From assembly GCF_030159855.1 (NCBI RefSeq), contig NZ_BSNG01000003.1, forward strand, positions 359,172 to 423,171: a stretch of DNA of 64,000 bases, given 5' to 3'. Below, piece by piece: positions 54,379 through 62,833 of this stretch (its first letter is position 1; each line of letters starts with the position of its first letter). Origin of the DNA: Devosia yakushimensis (GTDB taxonomy: Bacteria; Pseudomonadota; Alphaproteobacteria; Rhizobiales; Devosiaceae). The notes beneath the pieces were generated by a model. The model made no database searches, was not told the origin of the DNA, and saw only the letters and a list, made by a program, of their open reading frames with translations. The translations under genes and the position numbers were made by a program.

Positions 54379-54498
54379 ACTTGCAGGTGTGCGACATAAA
54401 AAACTTGTAAATGCACGGCATGATTGACTTGCAGGTGTACGTCATAATATACGTGCAAGTGCACGACATGAAAAACTTGCAAGTGCACGACCATGGCT
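54379..54498 (+). repeat. Five tandem 24-bp repeats ending at the Fic start codon
   Basis: Units begin at 54379, 54403, 54427, 54451 and 54475, each exactly 24 bp. Consensus first half is ACTTGCARGTGYACG, then ACATRAAAA. ACTTGCAAGT inside unit 5 is a perfect palindrome, so each unit looks like one binding site for a dimeric DNA-binding protein. The last unit runs across the Fic ATG (54493). No spacers, so this is not CRISPR. Likely an operator array controlling fic expression. Confidence 0.85.
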
Positions 54499-56037
54499 AC
54501 ACCGCACGAGAAGCTTGCCGACTCCCTCGACGCCCTGAGGGCCCTCCAGGAAGGCGGGCGGCGTGTATTCGCGTCCGGGGAACTGAAGCGCCTAGACCGC
54601 GAGCGTCTGATCCAGAACGGATTCCTGCGGGAGATCATCAAGGGCTGGCTCATGTCAACGGGCCCGCAGGCGGAGAGCGGCGACACCACCCCCTGGTACG
54701 CATCCTTCTGGGAATTCTGCGCCGCTTATTGCGGCGAGCGGTTCGGCGTAGACTGGCACCTGTCGCCCGAGCAGTCCCTGCTGCTGCATGCCGAAGCCAC
54801 GGCCATCCCCGCGCAGGTTGTCATCTATAGTCCAAAGGGGACCAACAACACGGTGCAACTGCCGTTCGGGACGTCGCTCTACGATCTCCGGCAGAAGGAC
54901 ATGCCGCCCGCAGCCGACCTCGTCGAACGCCAGGGCCTGCGCCTCTACACGCCGGACGCCGCCCTTATCAAAGTGCCGGAAGTCTTCTTCCAGCGCGCGC
55001 CCATCGAAGCGCAGGTCGCGCTCGCGGCGATCAGGAATGCCTCTGCCATTCTCAGCCGCCTGCTTGATGGCGGTCATACCGCCGTGGCCGGGCGCCTCGC
55101 CGGCGCCTTCAGGCGCACCGGAAGGAAAAGCGTCGCCGACGAAATCGTCGCTACAATGAAAGCCGCCGGCTACGATGTTCGCGAGAACGATCCGTTCGCC
55201 CTGCAGCAGCGCGTTCCCACGATTATTCCGGGCATTCCGCCCATCGTGGGGCGCCTGCAGGCAATCTGGGAAACCCAGCGCGCCGCCGTCGCCGAGATCT
55301 TCCTCCCCCCGCCGGGCCTGCCCAACGATCGCGACGGCTATCTCAAGTTCGTCGACGACATCTACCAGAACGACGCCTACCACTCGCTCTCGATCGAAGG
55401 CTACAGCGTGACGCCCGCGCTGATCGACCGCGTCCGCCACGGGGCGTGGAATCCCCAGGGTAATGACGATGACCGCAAGAGCCGCGACGCGCTCGCGGCA
55501 CGCGGTTACTGGCAAGCCTTTCAGAGCGTCAAGGGCAGCATCGCCGCCATCATCGCCGGCGCGCCCGCAGGAGCGCTGGCCCGTGATCAGCACAGCACCT
55601 GGTACCGTGAACTGTTCCAGCCCTCGGTGGCTGCGGGCCTCCTGCGCCCAGGGACGCTCGCCGGGTACCGCAATCTCCCCGTCTATATCCGCGGCTCGCG
55701 CCACGTGCCGCCGCGCTGGGAGGCGGTCCCTGATGCGATGGAGACGCTGTTCGGACTCCTGGATCAGGAGCCTGAGCCGGGCGTGCGCGCGGTGCTGGGC
55801 CACTGGCTGTTCGGCTACATCCACCCCTACCTTGACGGCAACGGACGGATGGCGCGCTTTCTAATGAATGCGATGCTCGCTTCGGGCGGCTATGCCTGGA
55901 CCGTTGTCCGGGTAGAAGACCGCGCCGCCTATATGGCGGCCCTTGAAGCCGCGAGCGTTGGCGAAGATGTCAGGCCCTTCGCCGCGTATCTCAACGAGCG
56001 CGCGCGTTGGTCGATGGATCAGAAGGCAAACGCATGA
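54493..56037 (+). CDS. Fic-domain AMPylase-type protein with self-inhibitory motif
   Basis: 514 residues. Catalytic loop HPYLDGNGRMARF with His444; inhibitory helix motif S298-x-x-x-Glu302-Gly303 in HSLSIEGYSVT lies N-terminal to it, the class II arrangement that blocks ATP binding until released. The first 90 residues (GGRRVFASGELKRLDRERLI, QNGFLREIIKGW) resemble a winged-helix AbiEi-type antitoxin region and may bind the repeats just upstream. ATG 54493 lies inside repeat unit 5. It could act as a single-gene toxin-antitoxin or phage-defence module; target unknown. Confidence 0.92.
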   Translation: MATPHEKLADSLDALRALQEGGRRVFASGELKRLDRERLIQNGFLREIIKGWLMSTGPQAESGDTTPWYASFWEFCAAYCGERFGVDWHLSPEQSLLLHAEATAIPAQVVIYSPKGTNNTVQLPFGTSLYDLRQKDMPPAADLVERQGLRLYTPDAALIKVPEVFFQRAPIEAQVALAAIRNASAILSRLLDGGHTAVAGRLAGAFRRTGRKSVADEIVATMKAAGYDVRENDPFALQQRVPTIIPGIPPIVGRLQAIWETQRAAVAEIFLPPPGLPNDRDGYLKFVDDIYQNDAYHSLSIEGYSVTPALIDRVRHGAWNPQGNDDDRKSRDALAARGYWQAFQSVKGSIAAIIAGAPAGALARDQHSTWYRELFQPSVAAGLLRPGTLAGYRNLPVYIRGSRHVPPRWEAVPDAMETLFGLLDQEPEPGVRAVLGHWLFGYIHPYLDGNGRMARFLMNAMLASGGYAWTVVRVEDRAAYMAALEAASVGEDVRPFAAYLNERARWSMDQKANA

Positions 56038-56278
56038 GCGTCACCTCATTCGAACGGCTTGGCTACCAGCAAGTACATTCCCACGCTCGATAGCGCGCTC
56101 ATCATCCCGCGGACACATCTCGGGCTATGTCCAAGAGCTTCTCGACGGGATCGAATTCAAGCAGACTGCCTATGCTCTCGACCGCGATTTCCGAAGGTCG
56201 GCACTTGACCGGTTCCTGCGCGAAGCCGCTCGTGGGCGTCATGACGAGCCGGAGACCGAGGTGCGCGAAGCCGCCTAG
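56034..56278 (+). pseudogene. Degenerate small gene after fic
   Basis: ATG 56034 overlaps the fic stop (ATGA) and reads MSVTSFERLGY before frames change; sensible-looking segments continue in other frames (TSKYIPTLDSALIIPRT, then GYVQELLDGIEFKQTAYALD and RDFRRSALDRFLREAA) to a stop near 56278. Two shifts would be needed to join them. It may once have encoded a small partner of Fic. No family recognised. Confidence 0.4.
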
Positions 56279-56315
56279 GTGATCTCCCGGCCACGCCGAC
56301 AAAGCGGGGTTCGAC

Positions 56316-56780
56316 ATGCGAAAGATCGAAGATTTCGTCGATGAGCGTCAGAACGCGTGGTGCATCCACTGCACGCGGCCAGTCGTCGGCCTCGAGACAA
56401 ACGAGGACCACGTCCCTTCGAAAAGCCTGCTCACCAAACCTCGCCCGCACCACCTGCCGATCGTGACCATCTGCCGAGAGTGCAACACGAGCTTTGCGCT
56501 GGATGAGCAGGCCGGGTCGACCGCCCCTGAAAAGCAATTGAACGCGAGCGCTGCACGTGCGCTCGCGGACAGCCCGGCGTTACGGGAGCGGATCGAGCGC
56601 TCGCGTTCCGAGTTCACGACGGTGGGCGGAGACACGCGCATGCTCTGGCCGCCCGAGACGGAACGCGCCCAGCGAGTCGTGCTGAAGAATGTGCTCTGCC
56701 AGAGACGGGCATGGACCAGACCGCCAGTCGTCTGCTTGCATGGATCAAGGGAGGCAGCGGAGATTTCGAGAGTCCCATGA
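56316..56780 (+). CDS. HNH-endonuclease-like protein
   Basis: 154 residues. The first 55 carry an HNH-type zinc/nuclease pattern: CIHCTRPV, TNEDHVPSKSLL, TICRECNTSFALDEQ (CxxC...DHVPSK...CxxCN). The family usually ends with LKNARGHAFFE-like residues; here that point reads VVLKNVLCQRRAWTR and then diverges, so the C-terminus may be damaged. It overlaps no neighbour and follows the Fic region in the defence block. A DNA-cutting role is plausible, not shown. Confidence 0.65.
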   Translation: MRKIEDFVDERQNAWCIHCTRPVVGLETNEDHVPSKSLLTKPRPHHLPIVTICRECNTSFALDEQAGSTAPEKQLNASAARALADSPALRERIERSRSEFTTVGGDTRMLWPPETERAQRVVLKNVLCQRRAWTRPPVVCLHGSREAAEISRVP

Positions 56781-56817
56781 TCCGTCCTCGCCAGCAACGA
56801 CAGAATCGGCCCCCGAA

Positions 56818-57396
56818 ATGACCACGATCAGCGAAGAAGACTACCAGATGCACATGGCGTCGATCGTGGACGACGGGTTCATCCTTGATCCTCCCGGCTA
56901 CGAGCGACTGAGCCAGTGGACGCACATGCTTCTGCACATCGTCAATGCCAGAGCGAACTTTCAATGGGTGCTGAACCACCCGGTCGTTGCCAACGAGCTG
57001 GACAACACGCTCCAGCAACAGGCGTTCTTTGTCGCTGGCATCATGGCCTATGGCCGCTGCTACGCTTCATCGGGACCGCATGTTCCAACGCTCGATGCCA
57101 GCCAGGTCTACAAGGGGTCGAAGGACGGCATGGAGGTCCATTCCCGGCTGAACCAGCTCCGCAACACGATTGCGGCTCATACGGACAAGTCCGATCTCGT
57201 ACGTCTGACGCTGGCGGTGAAGGACGAGCCAACACGCGTGGTGGTTCGGCACCTGTCGACCGCGGCAATCCCGACAGGTGAAATCCCCGACTTCCTCGAG
57301 GCCGTGGCCCACACCGAGCACTTCGTCACGATCAGCATCAACAAGTATCTCGATCACCTGCAGACGAAGATCGGCAAAAGGATCGAGCTGGACTAG
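56818..57396 (+). CDS. Hypothetical protein
   Basis: 192 residues from ATG 56818 (MTTISEEDYQMHMASIVDDG). Mostly helical composition, with an RNTIAAHTDKSDLVRL segment like HEPN/abortive-type RNA-binding helices (R-N-x-x-x-A-H), which is only a suggestion. No recognised family. It lies 38 bp after the HNH-like gene and before the island core. Confidence 0.65.
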   Translation: MTTISEEDYQMHMASIVDDGFILDPPGYERLSQWTHMLLHIVNARANFQWVLNHPVVANELDNTLQQQAFFVAGIMAYGRCYASSGPHVPTLDASQVYKGSKDGMEVHSRLNQLRNTIAAHTDKSDLVRLTLAVKDEPTRVVVRHLSTAAIPTGEIPDFLEAVAHTEHFVTISINKYLDHLQTKIGKRIELD

Positions 57397-57758
57397 CGGC
57401 TGTGGTCAGGCCTTGAGCCAGGCCGGCCATACTCGCCCCACCTCGCATGCCGTTCATGGGCATTGCACATGGTCTGCAGTCCAGCCCGGCAAGGTCAGGA
57501 TTTCGAGGCTCGGTCCGTTATCGGCATCCTCTCAGGCGCTGTCGGACGCGCATATCTGCACAGGCGTAGTTCCTGAAAGCCGCATTGTCGCTTGTGAAGG
57601 GGAAACGCCTTCCCCCCGCGGCCGAGCCAGGGTCTCGGCCGACCCCTTCTGCGGGGAGACCCCGCAACGCCCCCCTCAGAGTGAGAGTGCGGACCGGCTT
57701 TGCCGTGACGGGTTGAAAGCCGGAGGAGAGCTTCCGGCGCCCGTCGCGGAGAACCGCG
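57397..57758 (+). promoter_or_regulatory. Structured leader of the ArdC gene, copied ahead of the ParB gene
   Basis: 362-bp gap without a gene. Its last 85 bp carry three blocks also found before the ParB gene: CTCAGAGTGAGAG (57675 / 59193), CGTGACGGGTTG (57704 / 59221) and CCCGTCGCGGAGAA (57740 / 59257), with almost identical spacing (29 vs 28, then 36 vs 36). GACGGG pairs with CCCGTC around an inner GCCGGA / TCCGGC hairpin, ending just before the GGAGAA Shine-Dalgarno. It looks like an RNA or DNA control element shared by island genes. Confidence 0.7.
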
Positions 57759-58730
57759 ATGTCCAGACCTCACCGCCGTGCCCGCGCCGGCGCCGACCGG
57801 GCAGGCCTTTATGACGAGATCACCGGCAAGATCATCGCCGAACTCGAAGCCGGCCGCTTCCCCTGGGTGCAGCCCTGGGGCTCATCGGCCGCCGCGGCGC
57901 CGCTCGGCCTGCCAAAGAATGCAAGCACCGGCCGCGCCTATTCCGGCATCAATATCCTGATCCTGTGGGGTGCCGTGGTCCAGCACGGCTTTCCGGGCCA
58001 GGCCTGGCTCACCTTCCGGCAGGCGCTGTCCCAGGGCGGCAATGTCCGCAAGGGCGAACACGGCACGACCGTGGTCTATGCCGACCGCTTCGTGCCCGAG
58101 GACGAGAAGCAGCGCGCCCGCGACACCGGGGAAGACGCGCAGGCCATTCCGTTCCTCAAGCGCTTCACCGTGTTCAATGTGGCGCAATGCGAGGGCCTGC
58201 CGGAGGACGTCACCGTTGAGGTGCCGCCGCCTCCACCGGGCACGATCGAACCGACCGTCGAGGCGCTGATCAAGGCGAGCGGCATCGACTTCCGCATCGG
58301 CGGCGACCGCGCCTACTACGTGCCAGCCCATGACTATGTCATGGTGCCGCCGCCGGCCGCCTATTTCGAGCCGATCAACTGGCACCGCACGGCGCTGCAC
58401 GAACTCGGCCACGCCACCGGCCATGCCGCGCGGCTCGGCCGCGATCTCGGTGGCTCGTTCGGCAGCAAGAAATACGCCTTCGAGGAACTGGTCGCGGAGA
58501 TGAACGCAGCCTTCTGCTGCGCCGCGCTCGGCATCGTGCCAACGGTTCGCCATGCCGACTATCTCGGCTCCTGGCTCGACGTGCTGCGCGAGGACAACCG
58601 TGCCATCGTCCGCGCCGCCTCGCAGGCCAGCAAGGCGGCGGACTGGCTCCTCAGCTTCCTGCCCGATGGGGGCGAGGCAATCGCCGGCGGCGACCATGGT
58701 CAATCTGAGATCGACAGGAGGGCGGCATGA
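57759..58730 (+). CDS. ArdC-family antirestriction protein
   Basis: 323 residues. N-terminal ssDNA-binding domain (DEITGKIIAELEAGRFPWVQ, YSGINILILWG, GEHGTTVVYAD) and a C-terminal M78-type metallopeptidase domain with TALHELGHATGHAARLGRDL (HELGH zinc site) and EELVAEMNAAFCCAALGI. ArdC proteins protect incoming element DNA from host restriction during conjugative transfer. Start is fixed by GGAGAA six bases upstream. It is the first gene of the island core and overlaps the DUF2958 gene by four bases. Confidence 0.93.
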   Translation: MSRPHRRARAGADRAGLYDEITGKIIAELEAGRFPWVQPWGSSAAAAPLGLPKNASTGRAYSGINILILWGAVVQHGFPGQAWLTFRQALSQGGNVRKGEHGTTVVYADRFVPEDEKQRARDTGEDAQAIPFLKRFTVFNVAQCEGLPEDVTVEVPPPPPGTIEPTVEALIKASGIDFRIGGDRAYYVPAHDYVMVPPPAAYFEPINWHRTALHELGHATGHAARLGRDLGGSFGSKKYAFEELVAEMNAAFCCAALGIVPTVRHADYLGSWLDVLREDNRAIVRAASQASKAADWLLSFLPDGGEAIAGGDHGQSEIDRRAA

Positions 58731-59097
58731 TCCTCTTGACCGACGAACTGCGCGACCGTCTCCTCGTCAACGGCCGTGATCGCGATACCGACCACGTGCC
58801 GGCGGTGAAGTTCTTCAATCCGCTTGGCGAGGGCGTCTGGCTGGCCACCGAGCTCGATGCCGATGGTGATATCCTGTTCGGTCTCGCCGACCTTGGCCAT
58901 CCCGAACTCGGCAGCTTCTCGCTCGAGGACCTGACCTCGGTTCGACTGCCGTTCGGCATGGGATCGAGCGCGACATCCTGTTCGAGACGGATTTGCCCAC
59001 CTCGGTCTGGGCCGAGGCGGCGCGGCAAGCCGGCAGCATTCGCGGGGCCGAACGCATCGTAGCGGCCATGGCTCGCCCACGGCCAGCCGCGTCCTGA
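58727..59097 (+). pseudogene. DUF2958 protein gene with a one-base deletion
   Basis: ATG 58727 reads MILLTDELRDRLLVNGRDRD through FGLADLGHPELGSFSLEDL to RLPFGMG, all DUF2958. At GGG (58960-58962) the frame is lost; restoring one G gives GIERDILFETDLPTSVWAEA, ARQAGSIRGAERIVAAMA and a stop at 59097, the normal family end. Unrepaired, a nonsense tail is made to 59062. The protein family is small and common in conjugative elements, role unknown. Either a real frameshift or a sequencing error in the G-run. Confidence 0.8.
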
Positions 59098-59192
59098 CGC
59101 ACAAGCCGAGATGGCTCGCGGCCCCACCCGGAACCCGCAAATCCGTGCTTCAGGCTTTGCGCTTCTCCGCAAACCGCGTGCGCGGCGCCGTC

Positions 59193-59276
59193 CTCAGAGT
59201 GAGAGGGCGGCGCCGCTCTTCGTGACGGGTTGGAGGTCGAGAGGAGTTCCCGGCCGCCCGTCGCGGAGAAAAGACC
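59193..59276 (+). promoter_or_regulatory. Structured leader of the ParB-like gene (copy of the ArdC leader)
   Basis: Second copy of the three-block leader described before ArdC: CTCAGAGTGAGAG, CGTGACGGGTTG, CCCGTCGCGGAGAA. GACGGG/CCCGTC pairing is kept while the inner sequence differs (GGAGGTCGAGAGGAG), arguing that the outer stem matters. The GGAGAA precedes ATG 59277 by six bases. Confidence 0.7.
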
Positions 59277-61406
59277 ATGGCGACCGCCAAGCAGAAGATC
59301 ACCCTCAACGCCTCGCGCGACATCCCCTTCAACAAGCTGATGCTCAGCCAAGCCAATGTCCGGCGCATCAAGAACGGACAGTCGATCGAGGATCTCGCCG
59401 CCTCCATTGCGCGGCGCGGGCTCCTCCAGAGCCTCAACGTCCGGCCCGTACTCGATGGCGAGCGCAACGAGTCCGGCATGTTCGAGGTGCCCGCCGGCGG
59501 GCGCCGCTATCGCGCGCTCGAACTGCTGGTCAAGCAGAAGCGCATGACGAAGACGGAAACGGTCCCCTGCGTCGTCTCGGACGCCAACAGCGTCGTGCCG
59601 ATCGAGGAAGATTCGCTCGCCGAGAATTTCCAGCGCGAGGACCTGCATCCCCTCGACATGTTCCGGGCCTTCCAGACGCTCCACGACCAGGGAGCCACGC
59701 ATGAGGAGATCGCGGCCCGCTTCTTCGTCTCGGCCACCTTCGTGCAGCAGCGGCTGCGTCTCGCCAAGATCTCGCCGACCCTGCTCGCAATCTATGAGCA
59801 GGACGGCATGAAGCTCGATCAACTCATGGCCTTCACCGTGACCGACGATCATGCGCGCCAGGAACAGGTCTGGGAGACACTGCAGAGCTCCTGGTCCAAG
59901 GAGCCGCATCAGATCCGGCGCATGCTGACCGAGACGACGATCAGGGCCACCGACCGGCGCGCCCTCTTCGTCGGGATCGACGCCTATGTCGCCGCAGGCG
60001 GGATCGTGCTGCGCGATCTGTTCGAGGCCGACAATGGCGGCTGGCTGCAGGATCCGGCGCTGCTCGATCGTCTCGTCGGCGACAAGCTGCGGGCCAGTGC
60101 CGACGCGATCGCCGCCGAGGGCTGGAAGTGGATCGTCATCGACGTCGACCTGCCCTATGGCCATGAGCACGGCATGCGCGCCCTGACCGGCACCTTCGCC
60201 GATCTCAGCGACGAGGAGCAGGCCGAAAGAACGGCGCTCTGTTCCGAGTATGACCAGATCGAGGCGCAGTATGGCGAAGCCGACGAACTGCCCGATGAGG
60301 TCGATCAGCGGCTCGGCGAAATCGAGCAGGCGCTCGGTCGGTTCGAGAACCGCCCGATGATCTACGAACCGGCCGAGATTGCCCGCGCCGGCGCCTTCGT
60401 CAGCATCGATCGCGACGGCGATCTGGTCGTTGATCGCGGCTATGTCCGTCCCGAGGACGAGGCCCCCGCAACGGTCGACGGCGACGCTGACCAGCCGCAG
60501 GACGAACCCGATGGCGATGGCGCCGACCCCGCCGTCCGCCGGACCACGATCACCATCGGCGCGCAGGCCTCGGAACCTGACGACGAGGAGGAGAGCGACG
60601 CCATCAAGCCGCTGCCGGAGCGGCTGGTCATCGACCTCACCGCGCACCGCACGCTGGCCCTGCGCAATGCCGTCGCCGGCAACCCGCATATCGCCATGAC
60701 CGCGCTGCTCCATCGGCTGGTGCTCGACTGCTTCGGTCACCGCTCCGCGACCGGCTGTCTCGAGGCCTCGGTGCGCCATGTCTATTTCACCGCACAGGAC
60801 GCCGAGCTCAAGGACAGCCCCGCCGCCAAGGCCGTCGCCGAGCGGCAGGAGGGGTGGACGGCCGACATCCCAACCGGCGATGACGAGGCGCTCTGGACCT
60901 GGCTCGATGCCCTCGACGACGCCAGCCGGCTGGCGCTGCTGGCGCACTGCGTCAGTTTCGGGGTCAATGCGCTCTTCGAGCGGATCAATCCCTACGGCGC
61001 CGGTGTCAGCCAGCAGGGTCTCGAGCAGCGCCTGCGCGAGGCGGACCGGCTGGCTCGGGTGACAGGGTTGGACATGGTCGAAGTCGGCTGGCGGCCGACC
61101 GTCGCCAACTATCTCGGCCGCGTCACCAAATCCCGCATCCTCGAAGCGGTGCGCGAGGGCGCCGGCGAGCGCGCGGCGCAACTCATCGACCACCTCAAGA
61201 AGGGAGAGATGGCCAAGGAGGCGGAGCGGCTGCTCTCCGACAGCGGCTGGCTGCCCGAACCGCTGCGCCTCACCGGTGACGAACCCGCCACCGTTGAACC
61301 CGACGAGGATGACGGCGCTGGCGCGGCGCTGCCGGCCTTCCTCGCCAGCGAGGACGGCCCTTCCGCCGAAGCCCAAGAGCCGGTGCAGCCGATCGCCGCT
61401 GAGTAA
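59277..61406 (+). CDS. Large ParB/Spo0J-like nuclease-domain protein
   Basis: 709 residues, about twice a chromosomal ParB. N-terminal ParB nuclease-like fold (NVRRIKNGQSIEDLAASIAR, RGLLQSLNVRPV, PAGGRRYRALELLVKQKR), the EENFQREDLHPLDMF-type box II (SLAENFQREDLHPLDMFRAF), and a KorB-like helix-turn-helix (THEEIAARFFVSATFVQQRL). The long C-terminal half (acidic linker near residues 400-440, then helical) is specific to island ParB-like proteins. It probably binds element DNA and controls transcription or maintenance; no ParA is beside it. Confidence 0.92.
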   Translation: MATAKQKITLNASRDIPFNKLMLSQANVRRIKNGQSIEDLAASIARRGLLQSLNVRPVLDGERNESGMFEVPAGGRRYRALELLVKQKRMTKTETVPCVVSDANSVVPIEEDSLAENFQREDLHPLDMFRAFQTLHDQGATHEEIAARFFVSATFVQQRLRLAKISPTLLAIYEQDGMKLDQLMAFTVTDDHARQEQVWETLQSSWSKEPHQIRRMLTETTIRATDRRALFVGIDAYVAAGGIVLRDLFEADNGGWLQDPALLDRLVGDKLRASADAIAAEGWKWIVIDVDLPYGHEHGMRALTGTFADLSDEEQAERTALCSEYDQIEAQYGEADELPDEVDQRLGEIEQALGRFENRPMIYEPAEIARAGAFVSIDRDGDLVVDRGYVRPEDEAPATVDGDADQPQDEPDGDGADPAVRRTTITIGAQASEPDDEEESDAIKPLPERLVIDLTAHRTLALRNAVAGNPHIAMTALLHRLVLDCFGHRSATGCLEASVRHVYFTAQDAELKDSPAAKAVAERQEGWTADIPTGDDEALWTWLDALDDASRLALLAHCVSFGVNALFERINPYGAGVSQQGLEQRLREADRLARVTGLDMVEVGWRPTVANYLGRVTKSRILEAVREGAGERAAQLIDHLKKGEMAKEAERLLSDSGWLPEPLRLTGDEPATVEPDEDDGAGAALPAFLASEDGPSAEAQEPVQPIAAE

Positions 61407-61443
61407 CGGCGCCCCACAGACGGGGCATCCGCCCTTCATCCCT

Positions 61444-61468
61444 GGCCCGGCGCCCAGCCGGGCCTTTT
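61444..61468 (+). terminator. Rho-independent terminator after the ParB-like gene
   Basis: GGCCCGGC / GCCGGGCC, 8-bp stem, 5-base loop, then TTTT. Confidence 0.8.
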
Positions 61469-61487
61469 CGTTTCAGGAGAGATTTCA

Positions 61488-61964
61488 ATGTCTGCCGCTT
61501 TGATCTTCGACATCGCCCCGCTCGGCTCGCTCGTCGCCTATTCGGACGGTACGCCGCGACCGCCGGCGCGCTTCACCCGCAAGCTCGCGGCATGGGAACG
61601 CCGCAACGGCACCGGCCGGCTGGTCCGCAAGGAGCCGGCGCGCGAACGCCCGACCTACACGTCCCCGCCTTGCTTCACCCTGCATGAGGGGAGCTTCGGC
61701 CAGAATGGCATCATCCTCGTTTCGGTGATGCGCAACTACGGCATCGACAGCGATCTGAAGTTCCGCGTCATCGAACGTCCCCGGATCGGCCAGGTCCGCG
61801 TCCTGCAGCCCGTCGGTGACGGCGTCGAACTGTTGCACCTCGCCGAAAGCCGCGTGGCGGCCGAGTTGTGGCTGGCGAGAAACCGCCATCACCAGGCCGG
61901 CATCGACGAAGTGACCGCCGACGAGATCAGCGCCGACGCCGTCGAGGGACGCGCCGCGGCCTGA
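61488..61964 (+). CDS. Conserved island protein of unknown function
   Basis: 158 residues: MSAALIFDIAPLGSLVAYSD, RFTRKLAAWERRNGTGRLVR, then SPPCFTLHEGSFGQNGIILV. AGGAGAGATTTC precedes ATG 61488. The layout (after ParB, before small ORFs and the strawberry-notch-like gene) recurs in alphaproteobacterial conjugative islands, which supports it as real. No domain recognised. Confidence 0.75.
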   Translation: MSAALIFDIAPLGSLVAYSDGTPRPPARFTRKLAAWERRNGTGRLVRKEPARERPTYTSPPCFTLHEGSFGQNGIILVSVMRNYGIDSDLKFRVIERPRIGQVRVLQPVGDGVELLHLAESRVAAELWLARNRHHQAGIDEVTADEISADAVEGRAAA

Positions 61965-62089
61965 TGGCGTCGAGCGCACCAGTCTGCACGGCGTAACGCA
62001 TCGCCGTGCGCAATCACCACCACAAACGAGGCGAACCTGCCGGGCTCGAAGAAGCGAGGGCCGGGCAGTTCGCCTTGCGGAGACCGATC

Positions 62090-62515
62090 ATGTCCGAATT
62101 CACCATTGAAACGACGTATCGCCTGCCGGTCTACCGGCAGCGCACCTATGCGGCCGAGACGCCCGAAGCGGCCTGCCGGCTGGCCATCGCGGACGACGAC
62201 TGGTCCGGACAGAAAGAGGATGCCGAGTCCGCGGGCGAGACCTTCGTCACCGGCATCTGGCGCGGAGCGGATGCCGCCCACCGCGGTCGCACAGTACAAA
62301 TCGCGCCGCACTTTGAGGAAACGCTGCAGCGCAAGGCGCGGCATTTCGAAGTCCTGCTCGGCCTGCTCAAGATCCTGCTCGCCGATTTCGAAGCGGGTCG
62401 AACGACCGCCCCGGAATGGACCGGCAAGGTCAATTGGGCGGTGCAGCGCGCCGAAGCCATTCTCGACGGCGCACGCGGTCCGGACGAACCGAACAGCGCG
62501 AGGGACGTATCATGA
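62090..62515 (+). CDS. Small conserved island protein of unknown function
   Basis: 141 residues from ATG 62090 (MSEFTIETTYRLPVYRQRTY), with GCGGAGACC upstream; an earlier frame to 62006 is discounted. It is acidic with AAETPEAACRLAIADDDWSG and a helical C-terminal half. Its stop overlaps the next start (ATGA), so the two are coupled. No function assigned. Confidence 0.75.
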   Translation: MSEFTIETTYRLPVYRQRTYAAETPEAACRLAIADDDWSGQKEDAESAGETFVTGIWRGADAAHRGRTVQIAPHFEETLQRKARHFEVLLGLLKILLADFEAGRTTAPEWTGKVNWAVQRAEAILDGARGPDEPNSARDVS

Positions 62516-62778
62516 GCATTCCCGACTTCGCCCGCGCCAATTTCCAGACGCTGCTCCGCGCCGCCGGCACTGGCGATCTCGCACTGATGGAGTGCCTCGA
62601 CGCCGAAACGGCGCAGCCGCGCTATGTCATCTGCGCCGTCGGCCGCGACGGCGCGGACTATGTATTCACGCCCTTCGGGCACTTGGCCGAAGGCAATCCC
62701 TTCGACGCCTATCGCCCGCCCGATCCTGGCGACCCGAACGGCTTCCTGCCGGCTGCCGGCACGGCCGACGAGGAATGA
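62512..62778 (+). CDS. Small DUF6117-like protein
   Basis: 88 residues: MSIPDFARANFQTLLRAAGT, GDLALMECLDAETAQPRYVI, YVFTPFGHLAEGNPFDAYRP. It is a short acidic protein found widely in alphaproteobacterial mobile islands; family name given from memory. Four-base overlap with the upstream gene and a hairpin (AAGCGCCC / GGGCGCTT, 62801-62828) 22 bp downstream mark the end of the unit. Confidence 0.75.
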   Translation: MSIPDFARANFQTLLRAAGTGDLALMECLDAETAQPRYVICAVGRDGADYVFTPFGHLAEGNPFDAYRPPDPGDPNGFLPAAGTADEE

Positions 62779-62800
62779 CCATCGCGCCCTGATCCTCTTC

Positions 62801-62833
62801 AAGCGCCCCGCCTTAAGGCCGGGCGCTTGTTTC
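62801..62833 (+). terminator. Probable terminator
   Basis: AAGCGCCC / GGGCGCTT 8-bp stem with an internal CCTTAAGG palindrome, followed by GTTTC; the T-run is short so efficiency may be partial. Confidence 0.55.

Noticed and set aside
54379..54498. CRISPR array
   Set aside because: Repeat units are contiguous with no variable spacers, 24-bp period, ending in a start codon, and no cas genes nearby.
54306..54689. Minus-strand frame with an eight-residue repeat (VVHLQVF-like)
   Set aside because: The peptide repeat is only the translation of the five 24-bp DNA repeats; the frame overlaps the Fic gene.
58815..61439. 874-codon open frame on the minus strand across the ParB-like gene
   Set aside because: Produced by high GC and codon bias opposite a gene with clear ParB motifs; no start signal and no family-like sequence.
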